The position numbers and the translations under genes are program-made. DNA of 64,000 nt. Source: Chloroflexota bacterium. GTDB lineage: Bacteria; Chloroflexota; UBA11872; VXOZ01. The notes beneath the pieces were generated by a model. That model worked only from the letters and a program-made list of their open reading frames with translations, ran no database searches and had not been told where the DNA came from. Each line of letters opens with the position of its first letter. Positions within the stretch are counted from its first letter, which is position 1. This document shows positions 17,604 through 25,559 of this stretch, in pieces. The stretch spans positions 96,610-160,609 of the forward strand of contig JAJEAH010000063.1 of assembly GCA_022824225.1 (NCBI GenBank). The letters run 5' to 3'.

Positions 17604-17951
17604 GTGTCACAGAATACTGACGAAACGCGACACACAACGGAGTCTATCGACGAGACCCCGGACGGGTATCCCATCTGCCAGTGGTGCGGCGGTGCGATCA
17701 CCCACAAAGACGACCTCGTGGTGGCAGCGGAGGAGACGGGCGTGCCCACTCGGATCGCGCCCGTGGGCTATACCGCGCCGCGCTCGTTCACGGCATTTCA
17801 CCGCGATTGCCATGCAGAAGCCACGGACGAGCCGCTGGAAGTCGCCGCTCCTACCGCCGCGACCTTCTGGACGCCCGTGAATGTTGGCATTCTCGCGCTC
17901 ACGGCGCTCGTCATCCTGATTGTGCTGTACGTCGCCATCTTCGCCCAATAG
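17604..17951 (+). CDS. Small zinc-ribbon-like single-span membrane protein, unknown
   Basis: The 115-residue product starts at GTG 17604 after a GGAGAG site. Residues 24-35 hold CQWCGG and a second pair appears as HRDCH near residue 78, together a possible Cys/His zinc site. A single hydrophobic segment (VGILALTALVILIVLYVAIF) closes the protein, so it is probably a tail-anchored membrane protein with the metal site inside the cell. I do not recognise a named family. It sits between the GH4 gene and the ABC ATPase gene in the same direction. The start could also be further upstream, but that text is low-quality and rich in Arg/Ala/Gly. Confidence 0.6.
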   Translation: MSQNTDETRHTTESIDETPDGYPICQWCGGAITHKDDLVVAAEETGVPTRIAPVGYTAPRSFTAFHRDCHAEATDEPLEVAAPTAATFWTPVNVGILALTALVILIVLYVAIFAQ

Positions 17952-18028
17952 CGCGCCGGTTAGGCGCGCAGAGACGCCACACAGGCTAGCCACCGAAAGA
18001 CCGGCGGGAAGATCGCCCGGCTTGGCAC

Positions 18029-18057
18029 TTGACGACCACGGGGCTATCCCGTACACT
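18029..18057 (+). promoter_or_regulatory. Candidate promoter for the ABC ATPase gene
   Basis: TTGACG at 18029-18034 and TACACT at 18052-18057 are 17 bases apart, upstream of the ATPase start at 18198. The -10 overlaps a small inverted repeat, GTACAC at 18051-18056 pairing with GTGTAC at 18062-18067, which could be an operator. Predicted by eye. Confidence 0.35.
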
Positions 18058-18197
18058 TCACGTGTACTGTGCAGCGCACGGGCAAGTTGCGTATATCGTG
18101 GAGATGTGCAGGACGACGCGGAAGCGTTCAGGGCGGCAGGCGAAGACCGCACGTCGCCAGGTGGTAGTACCTTAGTGGACAGAAGGAGTTGCTCCAA

Positions 18198-19307
18198 GTG
18201 GCTAGTGTAACTCTCGAATCCGTCACCAAGCGCTTTGGCGAAGTGGTGGCGGTCAGCAAGATGAACCTGGAAGTAAAGGACAAGGAATTCCTCGTCCTGG
18301 TCGGCCCTTCCGGATGCGGTAAGTCGACGACTTTGCGCATGATTGCCGGGCTTGAAGAGATTACGGAAGGAAGCCTCTTCATTGGCGACCGCTTGGTCAA
18401 CGACGTGCCGCCGAAGGACCGCGACATCGCCATGGTGTTCCAGTCCTACGCGCTCTACCCGCATATGTCGGTCTACGACAATCTGGCATTCGGTCTGCGG
18501 CTGCGCCGCACGCCCAAGAAAGAGATCGATCGGCGCGTGCGCGAGAGCGCTGAGATGCTCGGCATCGGCGAGCTTCTCAACCGCAAGCCGCGGCAGCTCT
18601 CCGGCGGTCAGCGCCAGCGCGTGGCCCTTGGCCGCGCCATCGTGCGCGACCCCGCCGTCTTCTTGATGGATGAGCCGCTTTCCAACCTGGACGCCAAGCT
18701 GCGCGTTACGACGCGCGCGGAGCTCATCAAGCTCCACCGCCGCTTGGAGACAACCACCATCTACGTTACCCACGACCAGGTGGAAGCCATGACGATGGGT
18801 CACCGCATCGCCGTGATGCGGGATGGTGTTTTGCAGCAACTCGACACGCCGCAGAACATCTACGACCATCCGTCCAACATGTTCGTGGCCGGTTTCATTG
18901 GTAGCCCGGCGATGAACTTCCAGGAAGCAACGCTTACCGGCGATGCCGACGAGATGTGGGTGGAGACCGGTGGCTTCAAGTTGCGCTGGCCGCCGGATAA
19001 GGCAGCCGCGCTCGCCAAAGCCGAGGTTGACCGGATCTACTTTGGCTGGCGGCCTGAGGATATGTTCGACCCGCGCTTCCGCCCCGCCGCGCTGGATGTT
19101 TCGGAAGGCAACTCGATGACGGCCCGCGTGGACGTGGTTGAGACCCTGGGCTCCGAAATGTACGTTTACTGCCTGGCCGGCGACATCGACTTCGTGGCCC
19201 GGCTCGACCCGCGTGCAGAGGCCATTATCGGCCGCGACATCGAAATGGTCGTGGACGTGGACAATTGCCACGCGTTCGACATGCGGACCCAGGAAGCAAT
19301 CTTCTAG
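18198..19307 (+). CDS. Sugar-type ABC transporter ATP-binding protein (UgpC/MsmK-like)
   Basis: The 369-residue product has Walker A GPSGCGKST near residue 36, the Q-loop FQSYALYPHM, signature LSGGQRQRVALGRA, Walker B FLMDEPLSNLDAKL and the switch His in YVTHDQVEAM, followed by a TOBE-type regulatory domain of about 130 residues (YFGWRPEDM, GSEMYVYC). This length and C-terminal domain are typical of CUT1 importers of oligosaccharides or glycerol-phosphate. GTG 18198 is preferred over TTG 18189 because AGAAGGAG lies nine bases before it. No permease or binding-protein gene is adjacent, so it probably serves transporters encoded elsewhere, as MsmK does. A strong hairpin terminator follows. Confidence 0.93.
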   Translation: MASVTLESVTKRFGEVVAVSKMNLEVKDKEFLVLVGPSGCGKSTTLRMIAGLEEITEGSLFIGDRLVNDVPPKDRDIAMVFQSYALYPHMSVYDNLAFGLRLRRTPKKEIDRRVRESAEMLGIGELLNRKPRQLSGGQRQRVALGRAIVRDPAVFLMDEPLSNLDAKLRVTTRAELIKLHRRLETTTIYVTHDQVEAMTMGHRIAVMRDGVLQQLDTPQNIYDHPSNMFVAGFIGSPAMNFQEATLTGDADEMWVETGGFKLRWPPDKAAALAKAEVDRIYFGWRPEDMFDPRFRPAALDVSEGNSMTARVDVVETLGSEMYVYCLAGDIDFVARLDPRAEAIIGRDIEMVVDVDNCHAFDMRTQEAIF

Positions 19308-19775
19308 GGAAACGCCACATTCCAATCCCAATCTCATTCTTGGCGCGGCCAAGAGTGGGACGAAAGCAGACAAGAGGAGGCAGACGCGAAGTCTGCCTCC
19401 TCTTGCTTTGATTTGGGGGTCCGATAATCCCGAGCAAAGCAGCTTAGCGATGACGGTAATCGGATTGGGTAAGGCAGGACGTTCGCGGCGGGCAAAGGCC
19501 CCGCGCGGCACGCCAGCATCCAGTCTACGCGGAAGCGTTCACGCGTAGCCGCGCCGTTGGCACGATGGGCTCGTGTTCTCGCCGCCGATCAGGTGGGGCA
19601 ACGGCTAACTGGCATTCCGCTCAGACTCGCGTGCGCAAACACGTACAGGCCGCGCCGCCAAGCGGCAGGTGAATCTAGCAGACGCAAGAGGCCCCCACGA
19701 CCGGGACAAGAGACGCTGCGACCGGATGGAGCAAAGTCGGCGGTCACAGGACGCTGCGCCGGGCCGGGCGAGGTT
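19308..19775. other. Convergent intergenic region
   Basis: This 468-base gap separates the ABC ATPase gene from the convergent pspAB gene. Apart from the terminator at 19371-19405 I see no gene, RNA or repeat in it; the short open frames from 19557 have Arg-rich composition and no family match. Confidence 0.5.
19371..19405 (+). terminator. Strong hairpin terminator after the ABC ATPase gene
   Basis: A perfect 15-base-pair stem (19371-19385 with 19391-19405, starting CAAGAGGAGGCAGAC) with loop GCGAA is followed by CTTTGATTT. It lies 64 bases after the ATPase stop. The T-tract is weak but the stem is long and perfect. Confidence 0.8.
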
Positions 19776-20345
19776 TTAGACCGGTAACTCCCACAGGGCG
19801 TACCACTTGGACTGATCGGCCTCCAGGGGCAGTTCGCCGTGCGCCACGGCTTGCATGCGCAGTTCCAGGGCATTGTCACGCGCCCGCGGCCCTGTAGGCG
19901 CAAACGGATAGAACGACCCGCGCTTGTAGTTGTACAACCAGTACAGCCCAGCGCCGGACGTGTCTCGAAAACGAAACGCCGCCGCCAGCAGTTGGTCCCG
20001 GTAGCCATGCTCGGACAAGGTGAGGCTCACCATGTGGATGGTGGTCACCAGGTCCTCCAGGTCGGGATCGTCCAGCACGACCCAGTGGAAGCCGTACGGG
20101 TCTTTCTGGATGAGGGTGTCCGTGCCCGTCTCTCTGCCGCTCACGGCCAGGAGATCGGCCAGTTCTTGCTGGAGGTTGGCAAACTGGCCGGACGAAAGCG
20201 AGCGAAAGCAGATTCCCGCCTTGCCTGTGCTTTCCAGACCGTTGCTCGCGGCAAAGGCCAGCGCGGCAGTGGACATGCTCATCAGACTCTCGAGCCGGGA
20301 CCGCACCGGGCGGCTGCGGCCCAGCAACGCGTCCAGGAATTTCAC
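19776..20345 (-). CDS. PspA-associated protein PspAB-like
   Basis: The 189-residue product starts MKFLDALLGRSRPVRSRLESL and contains STAALAFAASNGLESTGKAG, GFHWVVLDDPDLEDLVTTIHMVS and a C-terminal YWLYNYKRGSFYPFAP-type stretch. This matches what I know of the PspAB family, a small soluble protein encoded beside HtpX and PspA in actinobacteria and Chloroflexota. Its molecular role is not established; it is thought to work in the phage-shock/membrane-stress response. It directly follows htpX on the minus strand with a one-base overlap of the htpX stop and its own ATG, which implies translational coupling. No pspA gene is in the window. Confidence 0.75.
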   Translation of the reverse strand: MKFLDALLGRSRPVRSRLESLMSMSTAALAFAASNGLESTGKAGICFRSLSSGQFANLQQELADLLAVSGRETGTDTLIQKDPYGFHWVVLDDPDLEDLVTTIHMVSLTLSEHGYRDQLLAAAFRFRDTSGAGLYWLYNYKRGSFYPFAPTGPRARDNALELRMQAVAHGELPLEADQSKWYALWELPV

Positions 20346-21247
20346 TACGCTCGCTCCATCCGCTGTTCGAGCGCGGCAAGCCGCTTGAGGCGATTCTCAA
20401 GCGACGGGTGGGTGGAGATCAGTTCCATCAGGGAATTCTTGCTCAGCGCGGGCATGATGAAGAACGCGTTTGCGCCCTCAACCTGGCGCAAGTCCTGCTC
20501 CGGGATGCGCTGCATGCGGCCGCTGATCTTCAACAGGGCGGATGAGAGATGCGACGGCGAACCCGTTAGCGACGCGGAACCCCGGTCGGCGGCATACTCG
20601 CGATAGCGCGAGAGCGCCCGGATCAGAAAGAAGCTAATCACCCACACAATGAGGGCAACAATGTACACGAGGATGATTGCGTTGCCCTGGTTGTCGCGGC
20701 CCCGGCCGCCAAAGCCGCCAAAAAGGCCCATGTACATCCCAAAGCGCATGATCATGAAGGCCAACGTAGAAAAGAAACTGGCAAGCGTAATGACCATCAC
20801 GTCGCGATTCTTGACGTGGCTAAGTTCATGGGCGAGCACGGCTTCCAGTTCGTCGCGGTTGAGCTGATGGATGAGCCCGGTCGTCACGGCCACCACGGCG
20901 TGCTTGGGGTCCCTGCCCGTGGCGAACGCGTTTGCCATGGTGTGTTCCACCATGGCGACCCGCGGCTTTGGCATGTCCGCCATGGCGGACAACCGCTCAA
21001 CCATGGCGTGGAGGTCGGGGGCCTGTTCGGGGGTGACCTCTTTCGCCCCCATGGACCACAGGATCATCCTGTCGCTGAAGAAGTACTGCACGGCCATCAT
21101 GCCGCCCGCGAAGATCAGCATGGTCATGGCGCCTGCGCCCAGCGACCACAGCGCGGCCAAGAAGAACACGTAGACGGCGCCAAGGAGAAAGATGGTGATG
21201 ACCATGCGCACTTGCAGTCCGCCATCGCCAACCCATTTTCGTTGCAT
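20345..21247 (-). CDS. htpX: Zinc metalloprotease HtpX
   Basis: The 300-residue product is an integral-membrane M48 protease. Two hydrophobic segments near residues 15-55 precede the zinc motif HELSH at 140-144 (VLAHELSHVKNRD); two more follow (VITLASFFSTLAFMI, ILVYIVALIVWVISFFLI), and the third zinc ligand is the Glu in RYREYAADRGSA. HtpX degrades misfolded membrane proteins with its active site on the cytoplasmic face and is part of envelope stress responses. It forms an operon with the PspAB-like gene and is divergent from yggS, with a 291-base gap between the starts. Confidence 0.95.
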   Translation of the reverse strand: MQRKWVGDGGLQVRMVITIFLLGAVYVFFLAALWSLGAGAMTMLIFAGGMMAVQYFFSDRMILWSMGAKEVTPEQAPDLHAMVERLSAMADMPKPRVAMVEHTMANAFATGRDPKHAVVAVTTGLIHQLNRDELEAVLAHELSHVKNRDVMVITLASFFSTLAFMIMRFGMYMGLFGGFGGRGRDNQGNAIILVYIVALIVWVISFFLIRALSRYREYAADRGSASLTGSPSHLSSALLKISGRMQRIPEQDLRQVEGANAFFIMPALSKNSLMELISTHPSLENRLKRLAALEQRMERA

Positions 21248-21538
21248 TGTGATGCTCCTCGCAAATGTGGCAAAGCTGCAATGGAAGGTCTATGGCTCGG
21301 TGCTCCGCACGAGAAGCGCCGTTGCAAGCGCCAAACGAAACCAACGCCGAAACACGCGCTTCTTCCCCAATTATACTTCAGATTCGGCCCTATGACCACG
21401 CAAGCGCAGTCTGCGGGAGCCGTGGGGCGCTACGGGGCGGCGGCTGTGCATGGCTGCCGAAAATTTGCTACAGTAGAAGCGAAGAAACTGGTTTCGGGCG
21501 GTACTCCTATTGTCCTTATCGCGCAAAGGCGCGCCACC

Positions 21539-22285
21539 ATGGCAATTGCCGACAACGTAGGCAAGGTTCTGGCTCACATTGCTGACGCGGCGGCGCGCTC
21601 CGGCCGGACGCCCGAGGACGTCACGCTGGTTGCGGTCTCAAAAGGCTTTGGCCAGGAGAGAGTCACGGAGGCCGCCGCGGCCGGACTGGACGTTTTTGGC
21701 GAGAACCGCATTCAGGAAGCGGCGGCGAAGATCCCTGCACTGCCGGCGGCGCTGCAGTGGCATATGATCGGCCACATTCAGTCAAACAAGGCCAGGCAGG
21801 CAGCCGGGCTCTTCGATGTAATTCACTCGGTGGACAGCGAACGGCTGGTCAGGAGCTTAGCGCGGCACGCCGCCGACCTGGACCGGCGCATTCCCGTCCT
21901 GCTGCAAGTGAATGTAACGGGTAAGGAGAGCCAGTTTGGGCTGCCGCCCGCGACCGTGCCGGCGTTCGCACGCCGCGTGGCGGACTTTCCGGCGCTGCGC
22001 TTGGACGGCTTGATGACGATCGCTTCGTTCACGGAAGACGAGAAGGTGCTCCGGAGCGAGTTTCAGACGTTGCGCCGGCTGCGTGATGAGGTGCAGGGCA
22101 TCGTTCCCGACCACCCGTGCCGCGAACTTTCCATGGGCATGACCAACGACTACGCCGTCGCGATCGAAGAAGGGGCAACCATCGTGCGCGTAGGCCGCGC
22201 CATATTTGGCGAGCGAACAACCGCCCAGGCCGGCGTAGCCAGCGGCGCGGCGCACAGCACGGATACTGAAATGGCAGGCGCATGA
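21539..22285 (+). CDS. yggS: YggS-family PLP homeostasis protein
   Basis: The 248-residue product is a pyridoxal-phosphate-binding TIM-barrel protein. The PLP lysine is in TLVAVSKGFG near residue 36; other family texts are FGENRIQEAAAKI, WHMIGHIQSNKA, VLLQVNVTGKESQFG and RELSMGMTNDYAVAIEEGAT. YggS/PLPBP proteins buffer free PLP and affect amino-acid metabolism but have no known catalysis. ATG 21539 has only AAGG upstream; an open frame extends far upstream across the htpX promoter region but is not family-like. The stop overlaps the yggT start by four bases. In many bacteria this gene lies next to ftsZ and sepF. Confidence 0.94.
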   Translation: MAIADNVGKVLAHIADAAARSGRTPEDVTLVAVSKGFGQERVTEAAAAGLDVFGENRIQEAAAKIPALPAALQWHMIGHIQSNKARQAAGLFDVIHSVDSERLVRSLARHAADLDRRIPVLLQVNVTGKESQFGLPPATVPAFARRVADFPALRLDGLMTIASFTEDEKVLRSEFQTLRRLRDEVQGIVPDHPCRELSMGMTNDYAVAIEEGATIVRVGRAIFGERTTAQAGVASGAAHSTDTEMAGA

Positions 22286-22542
22286 ACGACATCATTTGTA
22301 CCTTCGTCGAGTTCCTCACGCTGGCACTTATCTTTGCCATCATCGCCCGAGCCTTGGCGTCGTGGTTCGTCCAGGATCCGGGCAATCCCATCCTGGCAAT
22401 GCTCAACGACATTACCGAGCCCATCGTCGGGCCGGTGCGCCGTTTCATGCCCAATACGGGCATGATCGACTTCTCGCCGCTGGTTGCCCTCATCATTCTC
22501 CAAATCCTCCGCAGCGTATTGCTTTCGCTGATTTGCGGTTGA
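22282..22542 (+). CDS. yggT: YggT family membrane protein
   Basis: The 86-residue product has two hydrophobic segments (VEFLTLALIFAIIARALASWF and FSPLVALIILQILRSVLLSL) around the loop ILAMLNDITEPIVGPVRRFMP, the signature of the YGGT family. These proteins have been linked to osmotic tolerance and to correct distribution of membrane or division factors, but the mechanism is unknown. The start overlaps the yggS stop (ATGA), so translation is coupled; the DUF167 gene follows after three bases. Confidence 0.93.
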   Translation: MNDIICTFVEFLTLALIFAIIARALASWFVQDPGNPILAMLNDITEPIVGPVRRFMPNTGMIDFSPLVALIILQILRSVLLSLICG

Positions 22543-22545
22543 CGC

Positions 22546-22860
22546 ATGTCCCTGCCGGCGCCACACCTCCGAGATTCCGCCACCGGGTGCGAGTTGACTG
22601 TGCTGGCCAGGCCGCGAGCCCGCCGCACTGCGTTTGCCGGTACACACGACGGTGCTCTGTGCGTCCGCGTGCAGGCGCCCCCGGCGGACGGCAAGGCAAA
22701 CGCGGAACTCATTCGGTTTCTTGCCGTCGTATTCGGAGTACCTAAGACTGCCGTAAGGCTGCGGCGGGGCGCCCGGTCCCGGCGCAAGACTATTTGCATT
22801 GAGGGCCTGGACGCGGCCGGCGCTTCGCGTCTCCTGAGCAACCTACAGACTGGAGAGTAG
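22546..22860 (+). CDS. DUF167 (YggU) family protein
   Basis: The 104-residue product is a small basic alpha/beta protein. It contains RPRARRTAFAG, the conserved VRVQAPPADGKANAELIRFLA and a final strand LRRGARSRRKTICIEGL. The family is widespread, cytoplasmic and of unknown function, and often follows yggT. It starts three bases after the yggT stop and ends three bases before the hisS start, so the four genes form one operon. Confidence 0.92.
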   Translation: MSLPAPHLRDSATGCELTVLARPRARRTAFAGTHDGALCVRVQAPPADGKANAELIRFLAVVFGVPKTAVRLRRGARSRRKTICIEGLDAAGASRLLSNLQTGE

Positions 22861-22863
22861 ACC

Positions 22864-24129
22864 GTGCTGCAGACCCCGCGGGGCACAAACGATCTGCTAC
22901 CCGCCGAACAGGCGGCGTGGGACTACGTTTCCGACCACTTCAGGGCCATCTGCGCCGCCTACGGGTACGGGGAGATTCGCACGCCGGTATTCGAAGATAC
23001 GCGCCTCTTTCAGCGCACGGTGGGGGAGGGTACGGATATTGTCGAGAAGGAGATGTACACGTTCTTCGACCGCGGCGGCGACAGCCTGACGCTGCGGCCT
23101 GAGGGCACGGCGCCGGTGGTGCGCGCCTATCTGGAACACGGGATGCACAGACTGCCCCAGCCGGTAAAGCTCAGTTACATTGCCTCGATCTTTCGCTACG
23201 ACCGCCCCCAGGCGGGACGGCTCCGCCAGCATCATCAATTTGGCGTTGAGGCCCTGGGCGAATCAGCCGCAACCGTGGACGCAGAAGTCATCGCCCTCTT
23301 GCTGCACCTCTATCGCAATGTTGGGCTTACCGGACTTTCGCTGCAACTCAATAGCATCGGCGACGCCGCATGCCGCCCGCAGTACATCGAGGAACTCTCG
23401 GCATACTACCGCTCCCACACCCACGCGCTGTGCGAGAACTGCCGCAACCGGCTGGAACGCAACCCGCTGCGCCTGCTGGACTGCAAAGAGGACTCGTGCC
23501 AGCCGTTCATTCACGCAGCGCCGCACACATTGGGCAGCCTCTGCGCCGCTTGCGACGCGCACTTCGACACTCTCAAGCGGTCGCTCGAGGCGATGGACAT
23601 AGACTACACGCTGAACCATACGCTGGTGCGCGGCCTGGACTACTACACCCGCACGGTGTTCGAGGTGTGGCCAGAGGCCGTGGGCCGCCAAAGCGCGCTC
23701 GGCGGCGGGGGCCGGTACGACGGTCTGGCCCGGCACATTGGCAAGCGCGACGTGCCCGGCATTGGCTTTGGCACCGGCATCGAACGCATCATCCTCAATC
23801 TGGAGCGACAAGGGTTGGCGTCCGCCGCAGACGTGCCCTTCGGGGTCTATGTCGCAACTCTTGGCGACAACGCGGCGCGCTACGGCATAGGCCTGGTAAA
23901 CGATCTCCGTCAGCGGGGCATCCGCGCCCTGATGACGTACAAGTCGCGCAGCCTCAAGGCCCAGTTGCGCCAGGCGGGGAATCTCGGCGCGCACTACGCC
24001 GTCATTGTGGGGGACGACGAACTCGAACAAGGCAAGGCGCTGCTACGCGACCTGAATTCTAGCACACAAGAACTCGTTGACGACAGCGACCTGGCCCCAA
24101 CGCTCGAACGGCTGCGCGCCGGCAACTAA
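22864..24129 (+). CDS. hisS: Histidyl-tRNA synthetase
   Basis: The 421-residue product is a class II synthetase that charges tRNA-His. It starts LQTPRGTNDLLPAEQAAW, has motif 2 as SIFRYDRPQAGRLRQHHQFG, the histidine-specific motifs GLDYYTRTVFEVW and GGGGRYDGLARHIG, motif 3 as GIGFGTGIERIIL and an anticodon-binding domain in the last 95 residues (MTYKSRSLKAQLRQAG). GTG 22864 lies three bases after the DUF167 stop. The length is normal for bacteria. The next gene is convergent and nearly 600 bases away. Confidence 0.97.
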   Translation: MLQTPRGTNDLLPAEQAAWDYVSDHFRAICAAYGYGEIRTPVFEDTRLFQRTVGEGTDIVEKEMYTFFDRGGDSLTLRPEGTAPVVRAYLEHGMHRLPQPVKLSYIASIFRYDRPQAGRLRQHHQFGVEALGESAATVDAEVIALLLHLYRNVGLTGLSLQLNSIGDAACRPQYIEELSAYYRSHTHALCENCRNRLERNPLRLLDCKEDSCQPFIHAAPHTLGSLCAACDAHFDTLKRSLEAMDIDYTLNHTLVRGLDYYTRTVFEVWPEAVGRQSALGGGGRYDGLARHIGKRDVPGIGFGTGIERIILNLERQGLASAADVPFGVYVATLGDNAARYGIGLVNDLRQRGIRALMTYKSRSLKAQLRQAGNLGAHYAVIVGDDELEQGKALLRDLNSSTQELVDDSDLAPTLERLRAGN

Positions 24130-24296
24130 GGCCGCGCCACCGCGTGCGCCGACCGGCCTCAAGCGGCGCGCAAGCCCAACAGCCTGTCAGTGGGGTGGGG
24201 GCCGAACTAATGTTGTCGCACTAGGCTCAGACACTGGGTCAAGTGGGGCGAAACTGCCTTGCTTACGCGATGGCAACGGTGTCGCAATGATGTAAG

Positions 24297-24314
24297 GGCA
24301 CGACATGTCGTGCC
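24297..24314. repeat. Palindromic repeat element
   Basis: GGCACGACATGTCGTGCC is a perfect 18-base palindrome flanked by GTAAG and GCTAC, so that the flanks are also nearly complementary. A related half-element (CGTGCCCCTAC) follows at about 24340. It looks like a dispersed REP-type element; other copies would have to be found outside the window. Confidence 0.5.
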
Positions 24315-24600
24315 GCTACACCATCGAGTACGAACTATCGTGCCCCTACCGTAGTTGACACTCCGGGTAGCGGCAATCTGATCCTGGCTTTCAACTGCAA
24401 TGCGCCACTATTGGGGGCCCGATCTTCTCCGCCGGTGACCGTCTGCGCCGCCGCAACCCACCACGAGGCCCACTCCCCTGCGCCCAAGCCTGCCTGCCAG
24501 CACAGCGTTATGTAAAGCAAAGTCAGTATGGACTGCTGCAGCCCGGCCGAGCCGGGACGAACCACGTGTAGTGCGCTACACCGCGCCGGTGGAACGTGCG

Positions 24601-24662
24601 AGAGCCTGCCCCGCATTCATTGCGGAGCAGGCTCTTGCCATCATGCCCTGCCAATTGGCAGG
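24601..24662. terminator. Pair of hairpins between convergent genes
   Basis: The first hairpin (24601-24636) pairs AGAGCCTGC with GCAGGCTCT and has an inner CCGCA/TGCGG stem. The second (24647-24662) is the palindrome CCTGCCAATTGGCAGG, followed by TCTTCTTGCTTTC. Together they can stop transcription from either side, and they lie about 55 bases beyond the stop of the minus-strand reductase. Confidence 0.6.
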
Positions 24663-24715
24663 TCTTCTTGCTTTCATTGGCAATGCGGAGACCGCGCTAT
24701 CCGGCCAACCGCCGC

Positions 24716-25483
24716 CTAGACCGGAACGCCCGACAGCACTTCCATCAATTCCACGTTTTCGTCGACCTCTGCCTTGCTCTCCATGCCCAACACGATGGCG
24801 TTCACGCTGGGTAGATCGAGCACATACTCCAGCGCCCGGCGGCGGTCGTGCAGGAGCTTGCCGGCCCCGTAGACCTTCATGCCGTAAATGCCCTTGCCCC
24901 GCGCCGACATGTCGTCCATCACCGGCACCACTTCCTCAGGGGAGGCGTCCATCGAGACGCCGTCGTAGTTGATGCGGGCCAGCACCACCTCCACCCACGG
25001 CGTGGCGGCAGCCAGCTTGAACGCGTCGAAATCGTGGCACGATACGCCTACGGCGCGCAGCAGGCCCTGGTCCTGGCATTTGGACAGGGCGTCCATGCAG
25101 TCGGCGTAGCGCGACGTCCAATCGGCTTCCGTGAGGCAATGCAGGAGCACAATGTCCGCATAGTCCGTACCCATTTCCCGCAGGAACCGCTCCACGTCCT
25201 CCCGGACACCTGCGGGCGTGCGTGACGTAGTCTTGGTGGTGACCACCACCTGGTCGCGGGGCAGCCTTTGCAGAGCCGCGCGCACGTGGGGGTGAGACCC
25301 GTATTGGTCGGCGGTATCCCAGAACCGCACACCGGAATCGTAGGCATAGCAGAGCAGGTCTACCAGCCCTTCCATGCCGAGCTTCCGTGTCTGGTTGGAG
25401 GAACCGCTCCAGCCCACGGTGCCGGTGCCGATGCACAGGCGCGAGACTTCTATTCCGGAGTCTCCGAGCGTTACTTGCTGCAT
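24716..25483 (-). CDS. Aldo/keto reductase
   Basis: The 255-residue product is a TIM-barrel oxidoreductase. It starts QQVTLGDSGIEVSRLCIGTGTVG and has the AKR catalytic Asp/Tyr region as RFWDTADQYGSHPHV, and the Lys strand as QVVVTTKTTSRTP; IVLLHCLTEADWTSR replaces the usual LLH strand and SVNAIVLGMESKAEVDENVELM is the NADPH-binding end. Such enzymes reduce aldehydes or ketones with NADPH; the substrate is unknown. ATG 25483 sits eight bases after GAGGAG; a GTG at 25492 is too close to that site. The protein is somewhat shorter than the 300-330 residues common in AKRs. It stands alone, downstream of chrA in the same direction. Confidence 0.85.
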   Translation of the reverse strand: MQQVTLGDSGIEVSRLCIGTGTVGWSGSSNQTRKLGMEGLVDLLCYAYDSGVRFWDTADQYGSHPHVRAALQRLPRDQVVVTTKTTSRTPAGVREDVERFLREMGTDYADIVLLHCLTEADWTSRYADCMDALSKCQDQGLLRAVGVSCHDFDAFKLAAATPWVEVVLARINYDGVSMDASPEEVVPVMDDMSARGKGIYGMKVYGAGKLLHDRRRALEYVLDLPSVNAIVLGMESKAEVDENVELMEVLSGVPV

Positions 25484-25559
25484 GTTTCCCACTCCTCTAT
25501 TGCCGTTGATTCGTCCTTATTCTAGCACCCATCGTCTATCTGCGCTTGACTGCCATGGA

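Larger units (their letters stand above)
24130..24715. other. Convergent intergenic region with hairpins
   Basis: This 586-base gap between hisS and the convergent aldo/keto reductase has no credible gene. It contains an 18-base perfect palindrome at 24297-24314 (GGCACGACATGTCGTGCC), with a second partial copy of GTGCCCCTAC-type text at 24340-24350, and two adjacent terminator-like hairpins at 24601-24662 (separate entry). Confidence 0.6.

Noticed and set aside
17607..19511. A 634-codon open frame on the minus strand across the ABC ATPase gene
   Set aside because: It is antisense to a well-conserved gene, is His/Val/Asp-rich in the manner of GC-rich shadow frames and has no family-like motif.
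21528..21543. An AscI site followed by a Kozak-like ACCATGG at the yggS start, suggestive of a cloning artefact
   Set aside because: GGCGCGCC is expected by chance in GC-rich DNA, and the surrounding genes are in natural bacterial order; no vector sequence is present.
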